A stretch of DNA of 64,000 bases from Spiroplasma endosymbiont of Lonchoptera lutea (GCF_964019715.1 NZ_OZ026463.1:124001-188000); one strand, 5' to 3'; counted from the first letter of the stretch, positions 8,741 to 19,628 are shown. Numbers and translations: made by a program. Notes: a model not told the origin generated them from the letters alone.

Positions 8741-9801
8741 CCTGAATTGTAAATATAAATGGGACAGTTTTTTAAAATAATTGTATTAAATCTATTGGTC
8801 TTTTATAAGATAATGATTTTCTGGGTGTAGAATTAATTTGAAATGCTATAGAATTTAAGTCTTTTTGTTTATATGAAGATAAATCAGTAGATTTTGGTAA
8901 ATATCTTCTTAAAATACCATTATTGTTCTCATTTAAACCTCTTTGACAAGGTTTGCCGGCATCTGCAAAATAAATTTTAACATTACAATTTTTTTCAATT
9001 AATTTTCATTTACTAAATTCTTTACCACGATCAAAAGTAATAGTTTTAATTGTTCCTGGTATTAATTTTGAAATAAATTTTATTATACTTTGTGTAATAC
9101 TTTCTGCTTTATGATTTTTAGTTTTCAAAGGAATTGTGGTTTTTGATCATATATCAGCTAAAGTAATAATAGAACTTTTATGATCTTTACCAACGATAGT
9201 ATCTCCCTCTAAATGGCCAAATTCTTGTATATTTTTAATATTTGGAATGATTAAATTTCTTTCATGAATAGATTTACAATTATTAATTCTGCCCCTAGTT
9301 TCTTTTTGTTTATGAGGTTTATTTTTGCCTTTTCTCAATAAATTTTTTTCATCAAAACCCATTCGATTTGTTTTAAACATGTTATATAAAGTTTTTGTTG
9401 AAATATTTTTTATTTTATTTTTCTTTAAAAAATCAGCAATTATATCAAGAGCATAATTTTTAGTAATTAACAAATGATTGATAGTATTAATTTCTGTTAA
9501 AGTTAAAATTATTAATTTTCTACCTGCATTTTGTTTATTTTTTTGAACTTGATTCAATATTTCTAATGGTAATAAGTTTTGATTTAATAATTTACAAACT
9601 CTGTGTACAGTTGATTTACTATAATCAATTGCTTTTGCTATTTTACGAATAGAAAATCCATAACTTTTATATTCTTTTATTGCTATTATTGATTCAATAG
9701 TCAGATACTTATACATTGTGCTAATTCCTTTCTTTTCTTAATTATAGAATTAACACAATTTGTTTTTTATATAAGTGTCCTTTTTAATTTTACATTTCAG
9801 G
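8741..9801 (-). mobile_element. IS30-A (inner copy), full length
   Basis: 1061 bp, ends CCTGAATTGTAAA... and (inverted) CCTGAAATGTAAA.... Both ends intact; target duplication AAA in the outer copy. Sequence is essentially identical to 9802-10828, 30551-31611 and 41682-42742. Confidence 0.95.
8772..9716 (-). CDS. IS30-family transposase (type A)
   Basis: 314 residues. HTH at ~20-50 (SIRKIAKAIDYSKSTVHRVC), then the DDE core GHLEGDTIVGKDHKSS, TFDRGKEFSKW and RGLNENNNGILRRYLPK. The leader AAAGAAAGGAATTAGCACAATG gives a good ribosome site. SpV1 phages are known to carry IS30-type transposase genes, and type A is the one found inside this prophage. Confidence 0.95.
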
Positions 9802-10743
9802 AAATAATTGTATTAAATCTATTGGTCTTTTATAAGATAATGATTTTCTGGGTGTAGAATTAATTTGAAATGCTATAGAATTTAAGTCTTTTTGTTTATA
9901 TGAAGATAAATCAGTAGATTTTGGTAAATATCTTCTTAAAATACCATTATTGTTCTCATTTAAACCTCTTTGACAAGGTTTGCCGGCATCTGCAAAATAA
10001 ATTTTAACATTACAATTTTTTTCAATTAATTTTCATTTACTAAATTCTTTACCACGATCAAAAGTAATAGTTTTAATTGTTCCTGGTATTAATTTTGAAA
10101 TAAATTTTATTATACTTTGTGTAATACTTTCTGCTTTATGATTTTTAGTTTTCAAAGGAATTGTGGTTTTTGATCATATATCAGCTAAAGTAATAATAGA
10201 ACTTTTATGATCTTTACCAACGATAGTATCTCCCTCTAAATGGCCAAATTCTTGTATATTTTTAATATTTGGAATGATTAAATTTCTTTCATGAATAGAT
10301 TTACAATTATTAATTCTGCCCCTAGTTTCTTTTTGTTTATGAGGTTTATTTTTGCCTTTTCTCAATAAATTTTTTTCATCAAAACCCATTCGATTTGTTT
10401 TAAACATGTTATATAAAGTTTTTGTTGAAATATTTTTTATTTTATTTTTCTTTAAAAAATCAGCAATTATATCAAGAGCATAATTTTTAGTAATTAACAA
10501 ATGATTGATAGTATTAATTTCTGTTAAAGTTAAAATTATTAATTTTCTACCTGCATTTTGTTTATTTTTTTGAACTTGATTCAATATTTCTAATGGTAAT
10601 AAGTTTTGATTTAATAATTTACAAACTCTGTGTACAGTTGATTTACTATAATCAATTGCTTTTGCTATTTTACGAATAGAAAATCCATAACTTTTATATT
10701 CTTTTATTGCTATTATTGATTCAATAGTCAGATACTTATACAT
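9790..10743 (-). CDS. IS30-family transposase (type A), slightly extended
   Basis: Same protein as at 8772-9716, but the last codons read into the end of the inserted inner copy: the stop is lost and Pro-Glu-Met is added before a UAA at 9790-9792, giving 317 residues. All catalytic motifs are kept, so it is probably functional. Confidence 0.88.
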
Positions 10744-12336
10744 TGTGCTAATTCCTTTCTTTTCTTAATTATAGAATTAACACAATTTGTTTTTTATATA
10801 AGTGTCCTTTTTAATTTTACATTTCAGGAAACATAAAAATGAAAGTACAAGAATGAGATAAAAATGAAAGATATGCCAAATGAAAAATATTAGAATTTAA
10901 CGCACAATCAGAAATTAAACCCTCGACTGATATTGATTTACCAGAAAAAACCACCAAATTTGATGGCAACCATAACTATAACGATGTTGTTGATAATCTT
11001 GATTACTTAATGATTCACCGTGGTGATTTTGATAAATTTAATTACTCGTATCTCTATTGAACGCCCGTATTTAATTTCATTGACACCCTAGAAAAAGGTT
11101 ATTACAAAGAATTTACGATTAAAAATCACGGCTTTAAAGAGGAGAGTTATTTTTATCATAAAACTTCTAGTGATAAAAATGTAGTAAATGAAAATGTTTT
11201 GAAAATTAAGGCATTTAACAAAACTCTAATTGCTGGAAATAAGTATTTACAATTGCTACACGGTGAAAATGAAATCTGAAAATATGGCACTACGAATTCT
11301 AACGATTATTACCTAATTAAATATCTTTTTGGTACCTTAAATTACCTCAATGTTAGATTTAGTTTTCTACGCTATGACCCCGATTTAAAAAATGATATTT
11401 ACCTTTATTTTAAAAACAACATTCCTAGTATTAACAATAGCGATTACAAAAATATTTTTAACGAAATCTATGAAATTCTTGGCAATTTCTTTGCTAGTTT
11501 ATTTTATGTGACTTTTGATATGGACGAAAAAACTCATACCGAAATTGATTTTAAGGGTGTAGAAAACTATAAGAAGGATTACTTTATTCAAATCGGTTTC
11601 TTTTATCGTTCATTAATTACCTTTTATCCCAAAAAATACTTAGTAAATATTATAGGAAACTCAGAATTATTACTAAGAAGTTATTTCTTTACTTTTGACA
11701 AAAAAATGCACCAAGATAATTACAATGCTATTAACAACACCAATGGCATTTATCAAATTAATTTTAATGTCCTTAAATCTTATGATAATAAACTCATTGC
11801 CTTGCCAACCAACAAAACCGCTAACAGTATTAATTATCTAAATACCGATATTGATATTCGTTATGGTATTAACATTTTTACCTTAACTTTTCCACTTTAT
11901 CACAAAGAGAATATCTCCAACTACAATTTTAAAATTTATGACTTTAATGTATTAAATTCAACAGCCTTTATCCCTGATGGCTCAAATAACAGTGAATGAG
12001 ACGATTTAATTCCACCAGCAAATTGCAAATATTCTGGACGATGAATACCAACCTTTAATGATATTGGTTGTGCCATTCAAAATGCTAGTATCAAAATGAT
12101 AAACTGAATACTCACAGCTTCACAAATCATCACGATTTTGCGACCGTTAGCAATTATTGCAAAAGCAACAGTTAACTTTTCAACCGCCATTTTTCCAGTT
12201 TTTAAAACGGTACCAGCTTTTTACTATACCTTTCAATTTTTAATCGGTTTTGCCATTTTTCTAATGATATTAAGAATTTTTGTATAATTATATATATATA
12301 TATATATTGAAAAAACAAAATGAAGGAGTTAAATTT

Positions 12337-12825
12337 ATGAAAATTTTAAATATAATAGCTCTTTTGGGGCTGACAACATTGCCAATAGTTGGGTGTTCTA
12401 AAAAAGAAAATAAACCAATATTACAAATTAAGAATGAGTCATACGAATTAAACTTAAAAAAATCAAAATTAACACTTAAATCATCAAAAGATGACAACAG
12501 CAAGTGAAATCAAAAATGAGAAATAAAAGTTAATGTAGAAAATGAATTTATGCCCAAAAACTTGCCTCCGCGAATGAAACTTAATGATTGAGAATTTTAT
12601 GTTGATAAAAATGACAAGATTACACTACCAATATTAAAATCATTAGAATATGATTTAAATTGAGAAAAAAACAGTGAACCAAGATATTGAGAAAATAAAG
12701 ATTTTTTATCATATCAAAATAAAAAATTAAAAAACATAAAAATGAAAATACAAGAATGAGATAAAAATGAAAGATATGCCAAATGAAAAATATTAGAATT
12801 TAAAACTGAATTTAAAAATAATTAA
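12337..12825 (+). CDS. Lipoprotein carrying a copy of the phage attachment N-domain
   Basis: 162 residues. A lipoprotein signal (MKILNIIALLGLTTLPIVGC, lipobox Cys20) replaces the secretory signal and RSKRQ motif of the adjacent phage protein. From NESYELNLKK to AKWKILEF (~125 residues) it is nearly identical to that protein, with three substitutions (T/I, T/M, V/I) by eye, and then it stops. GGAG lies eight bases upstream. It would be displayed on the cell surface as a membrane-anchored receptor-binding-like domain. An exclusion or decoy role is inference; it could instead be a virion lipoprotein or a duplication relic. Confidence 0.85.
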
Positions 12826-12915
12826 ACTGTTAAAATCGCTACCCCAAAATGTAGCTTTATATGACGATACTGCTCTTAAACAATTTTTTCATTTTTTCTA
12901 TTTTGACAAAATAAA

Positions 12916-12945
12916 AAAGCAGTATTTAAGTTTAAATACTGCTTT
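12916..12945. terminator. Bidirectional terminator between lipoprotein and toxin genes
   Basis: AAAGCAGTATTTAA and TTTAAATACTGCTTT form an almost loop-free perfect stem flanked by A and T tracts. It lies between convergent genes and can serve both. Confidence 0.85.
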
Positions 12946-13077
12946 AGTAAAAATATTTTTAATCTTAATTTAAATTAGATAATTAACAAATATATTAAAA
13001 TTAAAATTTGAAGTCAGGTTATTTCTGCATAACACATATAAGAAATATTTTAATTTTTTAATTAATAATGTTAAATT

Positions 13078-16000
13078 TTATTCTACTCCTAGTCAATCGC
13101 CTTCAGTGTTGGTTATAATGACAAAACCATCATTTTCATTATCTAATATTTCAAAATAACCATTTATTTGTTCGAAATGAAGTACTATTACTTTTACAAA
13201 AGTGTTGAAATCTTCATTTGTGACAATTCCGCCTCAACCAGAATGGTCATTTATAACAAATTTATTTTTAATAATTTTTATAATGTTTGCTGGTGAATTT
13301 TTATTTTGTTTGATTTCATTTCATGTGTTTTTGTTAATTTTAATTTTTAATTTATCATGGGCTAGAAATTTATATCATTTTTCAATGTTATCATAAACAT
13401 TATGATGAATTGAAGTTGGCAACGCAATATCAGATGTTGCGTGATGATGAAAAGCAAAATATATTCATGTTCCTGCAATTGCTAATCCTCCAATTACTAA
13501 GGATAGACCTAGAGTTTCCGGAGCCAGAGCGGCAGCGGTACCAGTTTCTCCAGCTATAACTCCACCTTCAACTGCTGCTGTTTCGGCCATAGTAATTGTT
13601 TCTGCAGCGGCTAAGCTTTCTGTTGTGTTTGTTGATAAGAGCGGAGTCATTTCCATTGCTTCTGCATTTGTGACACTAGTAGCGGCGGTACCAGTGACAG
13701 TCATTTTTGTTCCATAAGCTGTTAATGCGCCCCCACTTAAAGCTGCTAATCCAGTATTTGTTAATTTTTCTTTAAAAGCTTTTTTATCGTTTTCCGGTAA
13801 TGTTTGATAATAACGATTAATTTCATTTAATTTTTTTAATTTTTCTTCTTTTGAAAGCGTGTTGTATTTATTTATTGCCTTGGTAGCTATTATTTGTGCG
13901 TTGATAATATTTTTGTTTATTGATTTATTTACTACCGGGACATTTTGCTTGATTTTATTATTGTTTTTAATTAAGTTAATTTCTAAATTTTCATCATTTT
14001 TTAAACTTTTTTCTTCTGTTTTTTTATCTACAAAATGATATTCATCTTTTTGTAATGGGGTTGTTGTTGGTTCTGGTGCATTGATAATATTACCTTGATT
14101 AGCATCATCATCCTCATTATTGTTAGATAAAATAGTATGGTGTTGCGCGTGATCATCAACCGGTAATTTAATTGACTTTGTATCTGATTTTGGGGTTGTT
14201 GGTGGTAAATTATCTGGTCTTTTTGTTGTATCAACTACCGGGATATTTCCCTGATTGTCATTAATAGCAATAGGGTGGTTTGTTCGATTTTCTTCTGGTG
14301 TTAAAGCAAAATTATAATGATTGTGAATACCAGAGCCTTTTGTAAGTTCAACATAATATATCGCTATGTTATTATTATTTGAATTTTGATTAATTGGTTG
14401 ATAAAAACCATTATTATTTACGCTAATATTAGCATTTAAAATATTACTCATTGCTATTATTTCTGGTGTCCCACCTCACGTTGAAGGTTGTCGCATTATT
14501 TCTAAGTAATTAGTATCAATATCATTATTATCTTGAATAAGACTTCTAAATGTTAATTCGCCATTGCGATTTGGAATTGTGTCTAAATTTGATTGTATAT
14601 AATCAACAACGCGATTACGAAAGAAATTTATAACTAGATTATTTGCTGTTTGATCTTGATATCATAATTGATTTAGAATTCTATTATTTTCTAAATCATA
14701 TTGTTGTAGTAATTTGTGGATATGTAATAAATATTTTAAATTTTCTTCACCAAATAATTGGATAAATCGATTTCTAAATTCTTCATTATTATTTCTCACT
14801 GGCAATAAGTAAGATGTTGATACCGACCAAAACAAACAACTATTATCCGCTGGAACATCATACAAATTATTTTGATTTGTTGTTTTAGTATTTTGATTTT
14901 GTGTGCCACTAGTTCCAGCTTGTTCACCAAAACTCACTCTTTTACTACTGCTACCTTGTGATTGACTTCCGCCAGAATTTGTATTAATGTTGCTATTAGA
15001 TTTAGAAGATGAGTTTAAAAAACCAGGTTTAAATCCTCCAAAACCTGATTCATCTTTTTTCTGAGGTCCAGTTGTTTTACCTGATTTTTTAGCAATAGTA
15101 AATATAACTATTTTACCACCAGGTCAATTTTCATCATTTCAAGTAATAAGTGCAGTTGTTATATTAATATCTGTAATCTTAATTTTATTAATATCTAACC
15201 GTGGATTTAATTCTTTAACACGATTTAAAATTGTTTGTTCTTGATTATCTGATATTTCTCCTAAAGCGAATTGTGTAATAAAAGTTGATAATCAAGGAAC
15301 AAATACTTTAGAACTAATTGTATTTGTTCCTAATAATTTTTTTAATTTATCTTTAATTAATTTGTTCTTTCACAGTATCATCTTGTGTTCTTCTGTCTAA
15401 TCGGTCTTTTAATTTTTTAAATTCTTTTAAAAGATTTTCCACTTCTGTATAACCTTTGCGTGCTGCATAATATAAAGCAGTATTACCATTATTGTCTGTT
15501 ATATTAACATCAGCACCATGAGCAAGTAATATTTTCACAAACTGAATTTGATTCTTCTGTGTTGCAAAATGTAAAGGTGTTCAATTGTTAACCTTTTTAT
15601 TTGATTCATTAATATTAATTTTGTCTTTACTATTTTTATTTGTGATTAATTTAATAAAAATATTTATGTTGTTACTACTTAATGTAGTAATTAATGGTGT
15701 TAAATCAACCTTATAATCTTTTGCATTTACATCAGCACCATGATCAAGTAATATTGAAACAATGTTTAAATATTCTCTATCTATTGCAACATGTAAAGGT
15801 GTTAAACCATTGTTTTCTCTTGCATTTACATCAGTATCATAAGAAAGTAATAATTTTACTATATCAATATCACCATGAAATGTTGCAGTGTATAAAGCGG
15901 ATGAATCATATTTGCCTTTTTCATCAACATTAGCACCATGAGAAAGTAATAATTTTACTATATCAATTTTATGGTTAGCTATCGCAACTTGTAAAAATGT

Positions 16001-17503
16001 TAGATCATTATTATTTACATTAATAAGTTCTGGTTTTTTTGTAATTATTAATTCAAACAAGTCTAAATTACCTTGTACAATTACTGACCTTATTAAATTA
16101 TAATAATTATCCATTTTATTAATATTTATTACACTAGGAGTAAGATTATTATCTCATTGTTTTAGAAAATTAATTTCCTTTTCATTTGTTGTGAATAAAT
16201 AATTAATATTTTTTAAAATATCAGTTTCTAAATTTATATATTCTTGATTATTAGAATTTTTAATTATACTCTCAATTTCAGGTTTAACATTTGTTTCTCA
16301 ATTTTGACTTTGTATTGATGATTTTTTAAAGATTTTGTTTAGTTCTTCATTATTTTTACTTAAAAAATTTGAAAGAATAATTTGTTTATTTAATTTTTTA
16401 AAAATTTCTTTTCTTTTTTGTTCTAAATATTTACTAGATGCTGTTCATCCACCTATTAATTGTGGCTTATAATCTTTTCACTTAAGTGAATTAATTTTAC
16501 TATTGAGTATTTCTTGAACATTTGTTGGAATATTTTTAAATTCAACTGGTTGGCCATTTTTTTCATAATTAAAATATTTAAGATAAGATCCAAAGCGCAT
16601 CCCTTCACTGGTTACAAAAATCATGCGCACTAAATCATCTTTTATTGCTTGATTTTGTTTGTTATCGTTATCAAGAATTGCTAAATTTGCAATTGTCTTA
16701 TTTAAATTTTCTTTAGTAATATTAATATTTACAGCATTTAAACTTTGTTCTGAATATGCCCCCGTATAGTTTAAATTAGTTTTTTGACAATTATATTTTT
16801 TAATTACTGCAGTATTTAAAGTTTTAATTTTTTGTTCATCAATTTTTAAGCTTTCACCTTGTAAATTTTTAAGTTTCTTATTTAATTTACCTAATTGATT
16901 TTTATTTGATGTTTCTTTAATTTGTTTTTCTAATATTTCGATATCTGCTTTATTTTTTTGTTTAACTTTTTCTACAAGTTCATCATCAAAATAAAAATAT
17001 TGATTTTGATTATTAATAATTCCCAGTACATAAAAGTTATTTAAATTAATTACTAATTTTATATTTTTATTATCATTATTTTTTAATGTTAATATTAAAA
17101 TTATTGTTTTATTTTCATTAAATTGAGATAATTCTAAAATTTTATCTAATTCCTTTATAATAATTTCAAGATTATCTTTACGGTCTTTTTTTCTTTTATC
17201 TGTTTCATAATAATCTGTCGTAACAATTCCTTCATTATTTATCATTCTTAACGGATCAATTTGGTTATTTTTCATAAATTCTTTTAACATTTTTTGAATA
17301 TTTTCAGAATAATTTTCATCTAAAGTAATTTCTTTTTCAATAATATCAGTTTGAGCTTGCGGTGCTTGTCTTTTTTGGCGAGTTAATGTTTCTAGACTGT
17401 TTTTAATTTTATTGTTATTGTTATTAGGCTTATTGACAACTAATGGTCCGGCTGCATTACTGGTTATCAAAATTGTTCCTAGTAATTCTAAAAGTTTTTT
17501 CAT
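13078..17503 (-). pseudogene. RIP-ankyrin-OTU multidomain toxin, one frameshift
   Basis: A secreted multidomain protein of ~1475 codons. Signal peptide (MKKLLELLGTILITSNAAG), then an RQKRQ motif; residues ~60-340 form a ribosome-inactivating rRNA N-glycosidase domain (NNFYVLG, YTGAY, SEGMRF: Tyr158, Tyr250, Glu300, Arg303). Ankyrin repeats occupy ~464-700 (VKLLLSHGANVDEKG; LDHGADVNAKD; LAHGADVNITD). After a +1 frameshift near 15355-15365 come a small module, a Ser/Gly/Gln-rich linker, an OTU cysteine protease (Cys in DNSCLFWS at 14836-14838; His in IHNHYNF near 14310), a polar spacer and a hydrophobic segment (LSLVIGGLAIAGTWIYFAF). RIP and OTU-ankyrin (Spaid-like) toxins are known from insect spiroplasmas. 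If the shift is real, a RIP-ankyrin protein of ~716 residues is made. The ATG at 17503 has AAAGGA upstream. Confidence 0.87.
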
Positions 17504-17692
17504 ACTAATCAAATTCCTTTCGTGAATTTTCGCTAACTAATAAATTTTTATAGTATTGCCCCTCTCCCTTAAATTTATAAAATTTAATTAATACAAATTA
17601 ATTATAAATTATCAAATAAGAATTTTTATCATTTTCTCAGTTTATTGAATACTAAAATTTGTTAAAGTTACTATCAAGAAAGGTAATTTATT

Positions 17693-19045
17693 ATGTTAAA
17701 AATTAATAATAATGTAAAAACCACAGAAAACAAGCATTGATTAAGTTTATTTACAACCCATAAAAATATGTATACCAATAAATGCGAACAATTAGCTAAT
17801 GAATATGAAAAATTAGATGAATACTTATATAAATATCATTATCGCTTAAAACAAGGTTATAAAGTAGTTCATTTTGCAATAAGAACAATTATTACAATTT
17901 TTGGTGAAGTTATTTTTAAACGACGCCGATATAAATATTGAAATCAAAAATCAGGTAAATTTGAATATGTATGTTTATTAGATAAAGAAATTGGTCTATT
18001 ACCTAAACAACGCATTTATTTTGATATCCAATTTAAAGTTTTAAGTCTTTTAGGTGATGGTAAACGCTATCGTGATGTTTTAGATGTTCTAAATCATTGT
18101 TATATTTCAAAAGCTAGTATTTCAAATATTTTAAATAAATATGATATTGCCGAATATTTTCAACTAGCAGAAAAAGAAACTAAAACTAGAATTGATGTCA
18201 AAAATAAGGACTTATATATTCAACTAGATGAGACATTTTTAGCGACATTAGATCAGAAAGTTAAACAAGACCAAAGAATTCGTTTAGTTACTTTTCATAC
18301 AGGACATAAAGAAAAAAATTACAAAAATGCTCGTAGAGAGTTAGAAAATAAACGAGGTCATTTTCTAATGTTAAAAGTTGGTAAACGAATAAATACGATG
18401 GGTTATCGTGATTTATTAATTAGAGAATTACAAAAACATTATGTGAATATTAATTATGACAAAATAATTTTTTGTGGTGATGGTGCTACTTGAATTAGAG
18501 AAATTGCCAATAGTTTTGGTAATGTTAGATACATTTTAGATAGTTATCATGCTATTAAAAAATTAAAACAAACTGCATTTAATATTATTTTTGAAAATCG
18601 CAAAGTAACACTAAATAGCTGAATTAAATTATATAAGGATGGAAATCATCAAGAATTAATAAAAAACATTCGTAATATTGCTAAAAATGAATTAAATAAA
18701 GATATTAAAACAAATTTAAGAAAGGCGAGTAATTATTTCAGTAATAATAAACATGGTATTCATCATCAAAATTTAGAATGAAATATTGGTTGTAGCATTG
18801 AAAGTGATGTGTCACATTTGGTAAAACAACAATTAGGATATGGGGCAAAAATATATAATCATAAGAATTTAAATAACCTATTACATTTAAGAATGGCAAA
18901 TTTAAACAAATTAAATGTATTACATTACATTAATGAAAATATTAATTCAGAAATAGAAATCAGAAAAGAAATATATAAAAGTTCATTATGAAATAAATAT
19001 AATAATAAAAATGATGAAAAATTCAATAATATGATAAAATGGTAA
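17693..19045 (+). CDS. ISLre2 / UPF0236-family transposase-like protein
   Basis: 450 residues, intact under code 4. Features of the family: an N-terminal RRRYKYW zinc-region remnant (~85-92), a central IQLDETFLA and IIFCGDGATWIREI carrying the acidic catalytic residues, and a C-terminal IGCSIESDVSHLVKQQLGYGAK with a catalytic-type Glu. The leader AAGAAAGGTAATTTATTATG is identical over 20 bases to the leader of the phage gene at 4695. Confidence 0.88.
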
Positions 19046-19157
19046 TGAATAAAAATGACAATAACAAGAAAGGTATGGTTAGTTTAGTAATTAAATAATA
19101 TAATTAGCTGATTGTTTTACTTCTTCAAAGCAATACCTAAGAAAACTAAACGCGACC
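17693..19157 (+). mobile_element. ISLre2-type element (left end not resolved)
   Basis: Transposase gene plus 112 bp of 3' sequence ending AAACTAAACGCGACC at 19157. The same right end recurs at 21542 and 31758, which fixes the boundary. It abuts an IS30-A 5' fragment, so it probably inserted into IS30-A. I could not find a matching inverted end upstream of 17693. Confidence 0.75.
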
Positions 19158-19259
19158 GTCAGATACTTATATATTGTGCTAATTCCTTTCTTTTCTTAAT
19201 TATAGAATTAACACAATTTGTTTTTTATATAAGTGTCCTTTTTAATTTTACATTTCAGG
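19158..19259 (-). mobile_element. IS30-A 5' end fragment
   Basis: 102 bp matching the 5' terminal repeat and leader of IS30-A (ends TTTCAGG at 19259); the start codon region reads ATATAT instead of ATGTAT. The rest was removed when the ISLre2 element arrived or by later deletion. Confidence 0.85.
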
Positions 19260-19628
19260 TTAATAATTTCATAACATTTTATTAAGTAAAGAAGAAAAAT
19301 ATATATCAATTACATTAATAAATTTATTAAAAAGTTGTTTAAATTCAATGTTGTTAATGACATAATGATATTTTTCTTTAAGAATTTTTCCAATAATTGA
19401 TTTTTGAAAATAAGAACTTTGATGATTAATTTGTTCTCATTTTAAATAATTAACTAGTTTAATATTATCAATAGTATATTGCTCGTTAACTTTTTTAGTT
19501 ATTAGTTGCACATTTTTAGTTTTTAATGTTATTAGACTATCATCATTAGGATTATTACTAATACTAAAGTCACTAACTGTTAATTAATTTATTGCTTTCT
19601 GTAAAATCAGTGTTAGAAAAATTAAATT
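19260..19628 (-). pseudogene. Broken gene fragment, probably a permease extracellular region
   Basis: The minus strand encodes FNFSNTDFTESNKLIN in one frame and, after a shift, VSDFSISNNPNDDSLITLKT ... YFQKSIIGKILKEKYHYVIN to a stop at 19260. Both ends abut IS fragments (IS30-A and IS30-B). Composition resembles the extracellular domains of the large FtsX-type permeases in this window, but no motif settles it. Confidence 0.45.

Larger units (their letters stand above)
8704..10828 (-). mobile_element. IS30-A (outer copy) interrupted by a second IS30-A
   Basis: Outer element = 8704-8740 plus 9802-10828. It is flanked by AAA on both sides (8701-8703, 10829-10831), a 3-bp target duplication in the phage attachment gene. 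The inner copy landed 37 bp from its 3' end, itself duplicating AAA. Total 37+1027-3 = 1061 bp, the standard length. Confidence 0.95.
8288..12287 (+). pseudogene. Plectrovirus attachment-type protein (DUF3688-like), split by nested IS30-A
   Basis: Joining 8288-8703 to 10832-12287 (one AAA duplication removed) gives an uninterrupted 623-codon frame. The protein has an N-terminal signal peptide (MKIFTVLIISFNNIFTIP), a dibasic RSKRQ motif, a ~130-residue domain shared with the lipoprotein at 12337, a long extracellular part, a Cys-containing GCAIQNAS motif and a hydrophobic C-terminal anchor. That layout fits a pIII-like minor coat / adsorption protein of spiroplasma plectroviruses. The ATG at 8288 is preferred to the GTG at 8273, which sits on the AAAGGAG. 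It is inactive as it stands but could be restored by precise excision. Confidence 0.82.

Noticed and set aside
12288..12310. (TA)n tract before the lipoprotein as a phase-variable promoter.
   Set aside because: It is short and imperfect, with no clear -35/-10 pair spanning it; not enough to claim.
13202..13396. Plus-strand ORF opposite the toxin C-terminus.
   Set aside because: It is antisense to an extended, better-supported minus-strand frame, with no ribosome site.
15353..15360. Three frameshifted genes (toxin, phoU, FtsX-like at 46675) all stop at ATTAATTAA and continue in the +1 frame; considered as a programmed frameshift signal.
   Set aside because: TTA ATT AA- (Leu-Ile-Lys/Asn) is a very common codon run in this AT-rich genome and yields AAT TAA when read one base early, so it is simply the likeliest first stop after any such shift. 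AAU to AUU slippage is also unfavourable.
17513..17640. Specific promoter for the toxin gene.
   Set aside because: Several AT-rich -10-like sequences fit, none with a convincing -35; cannot choose.
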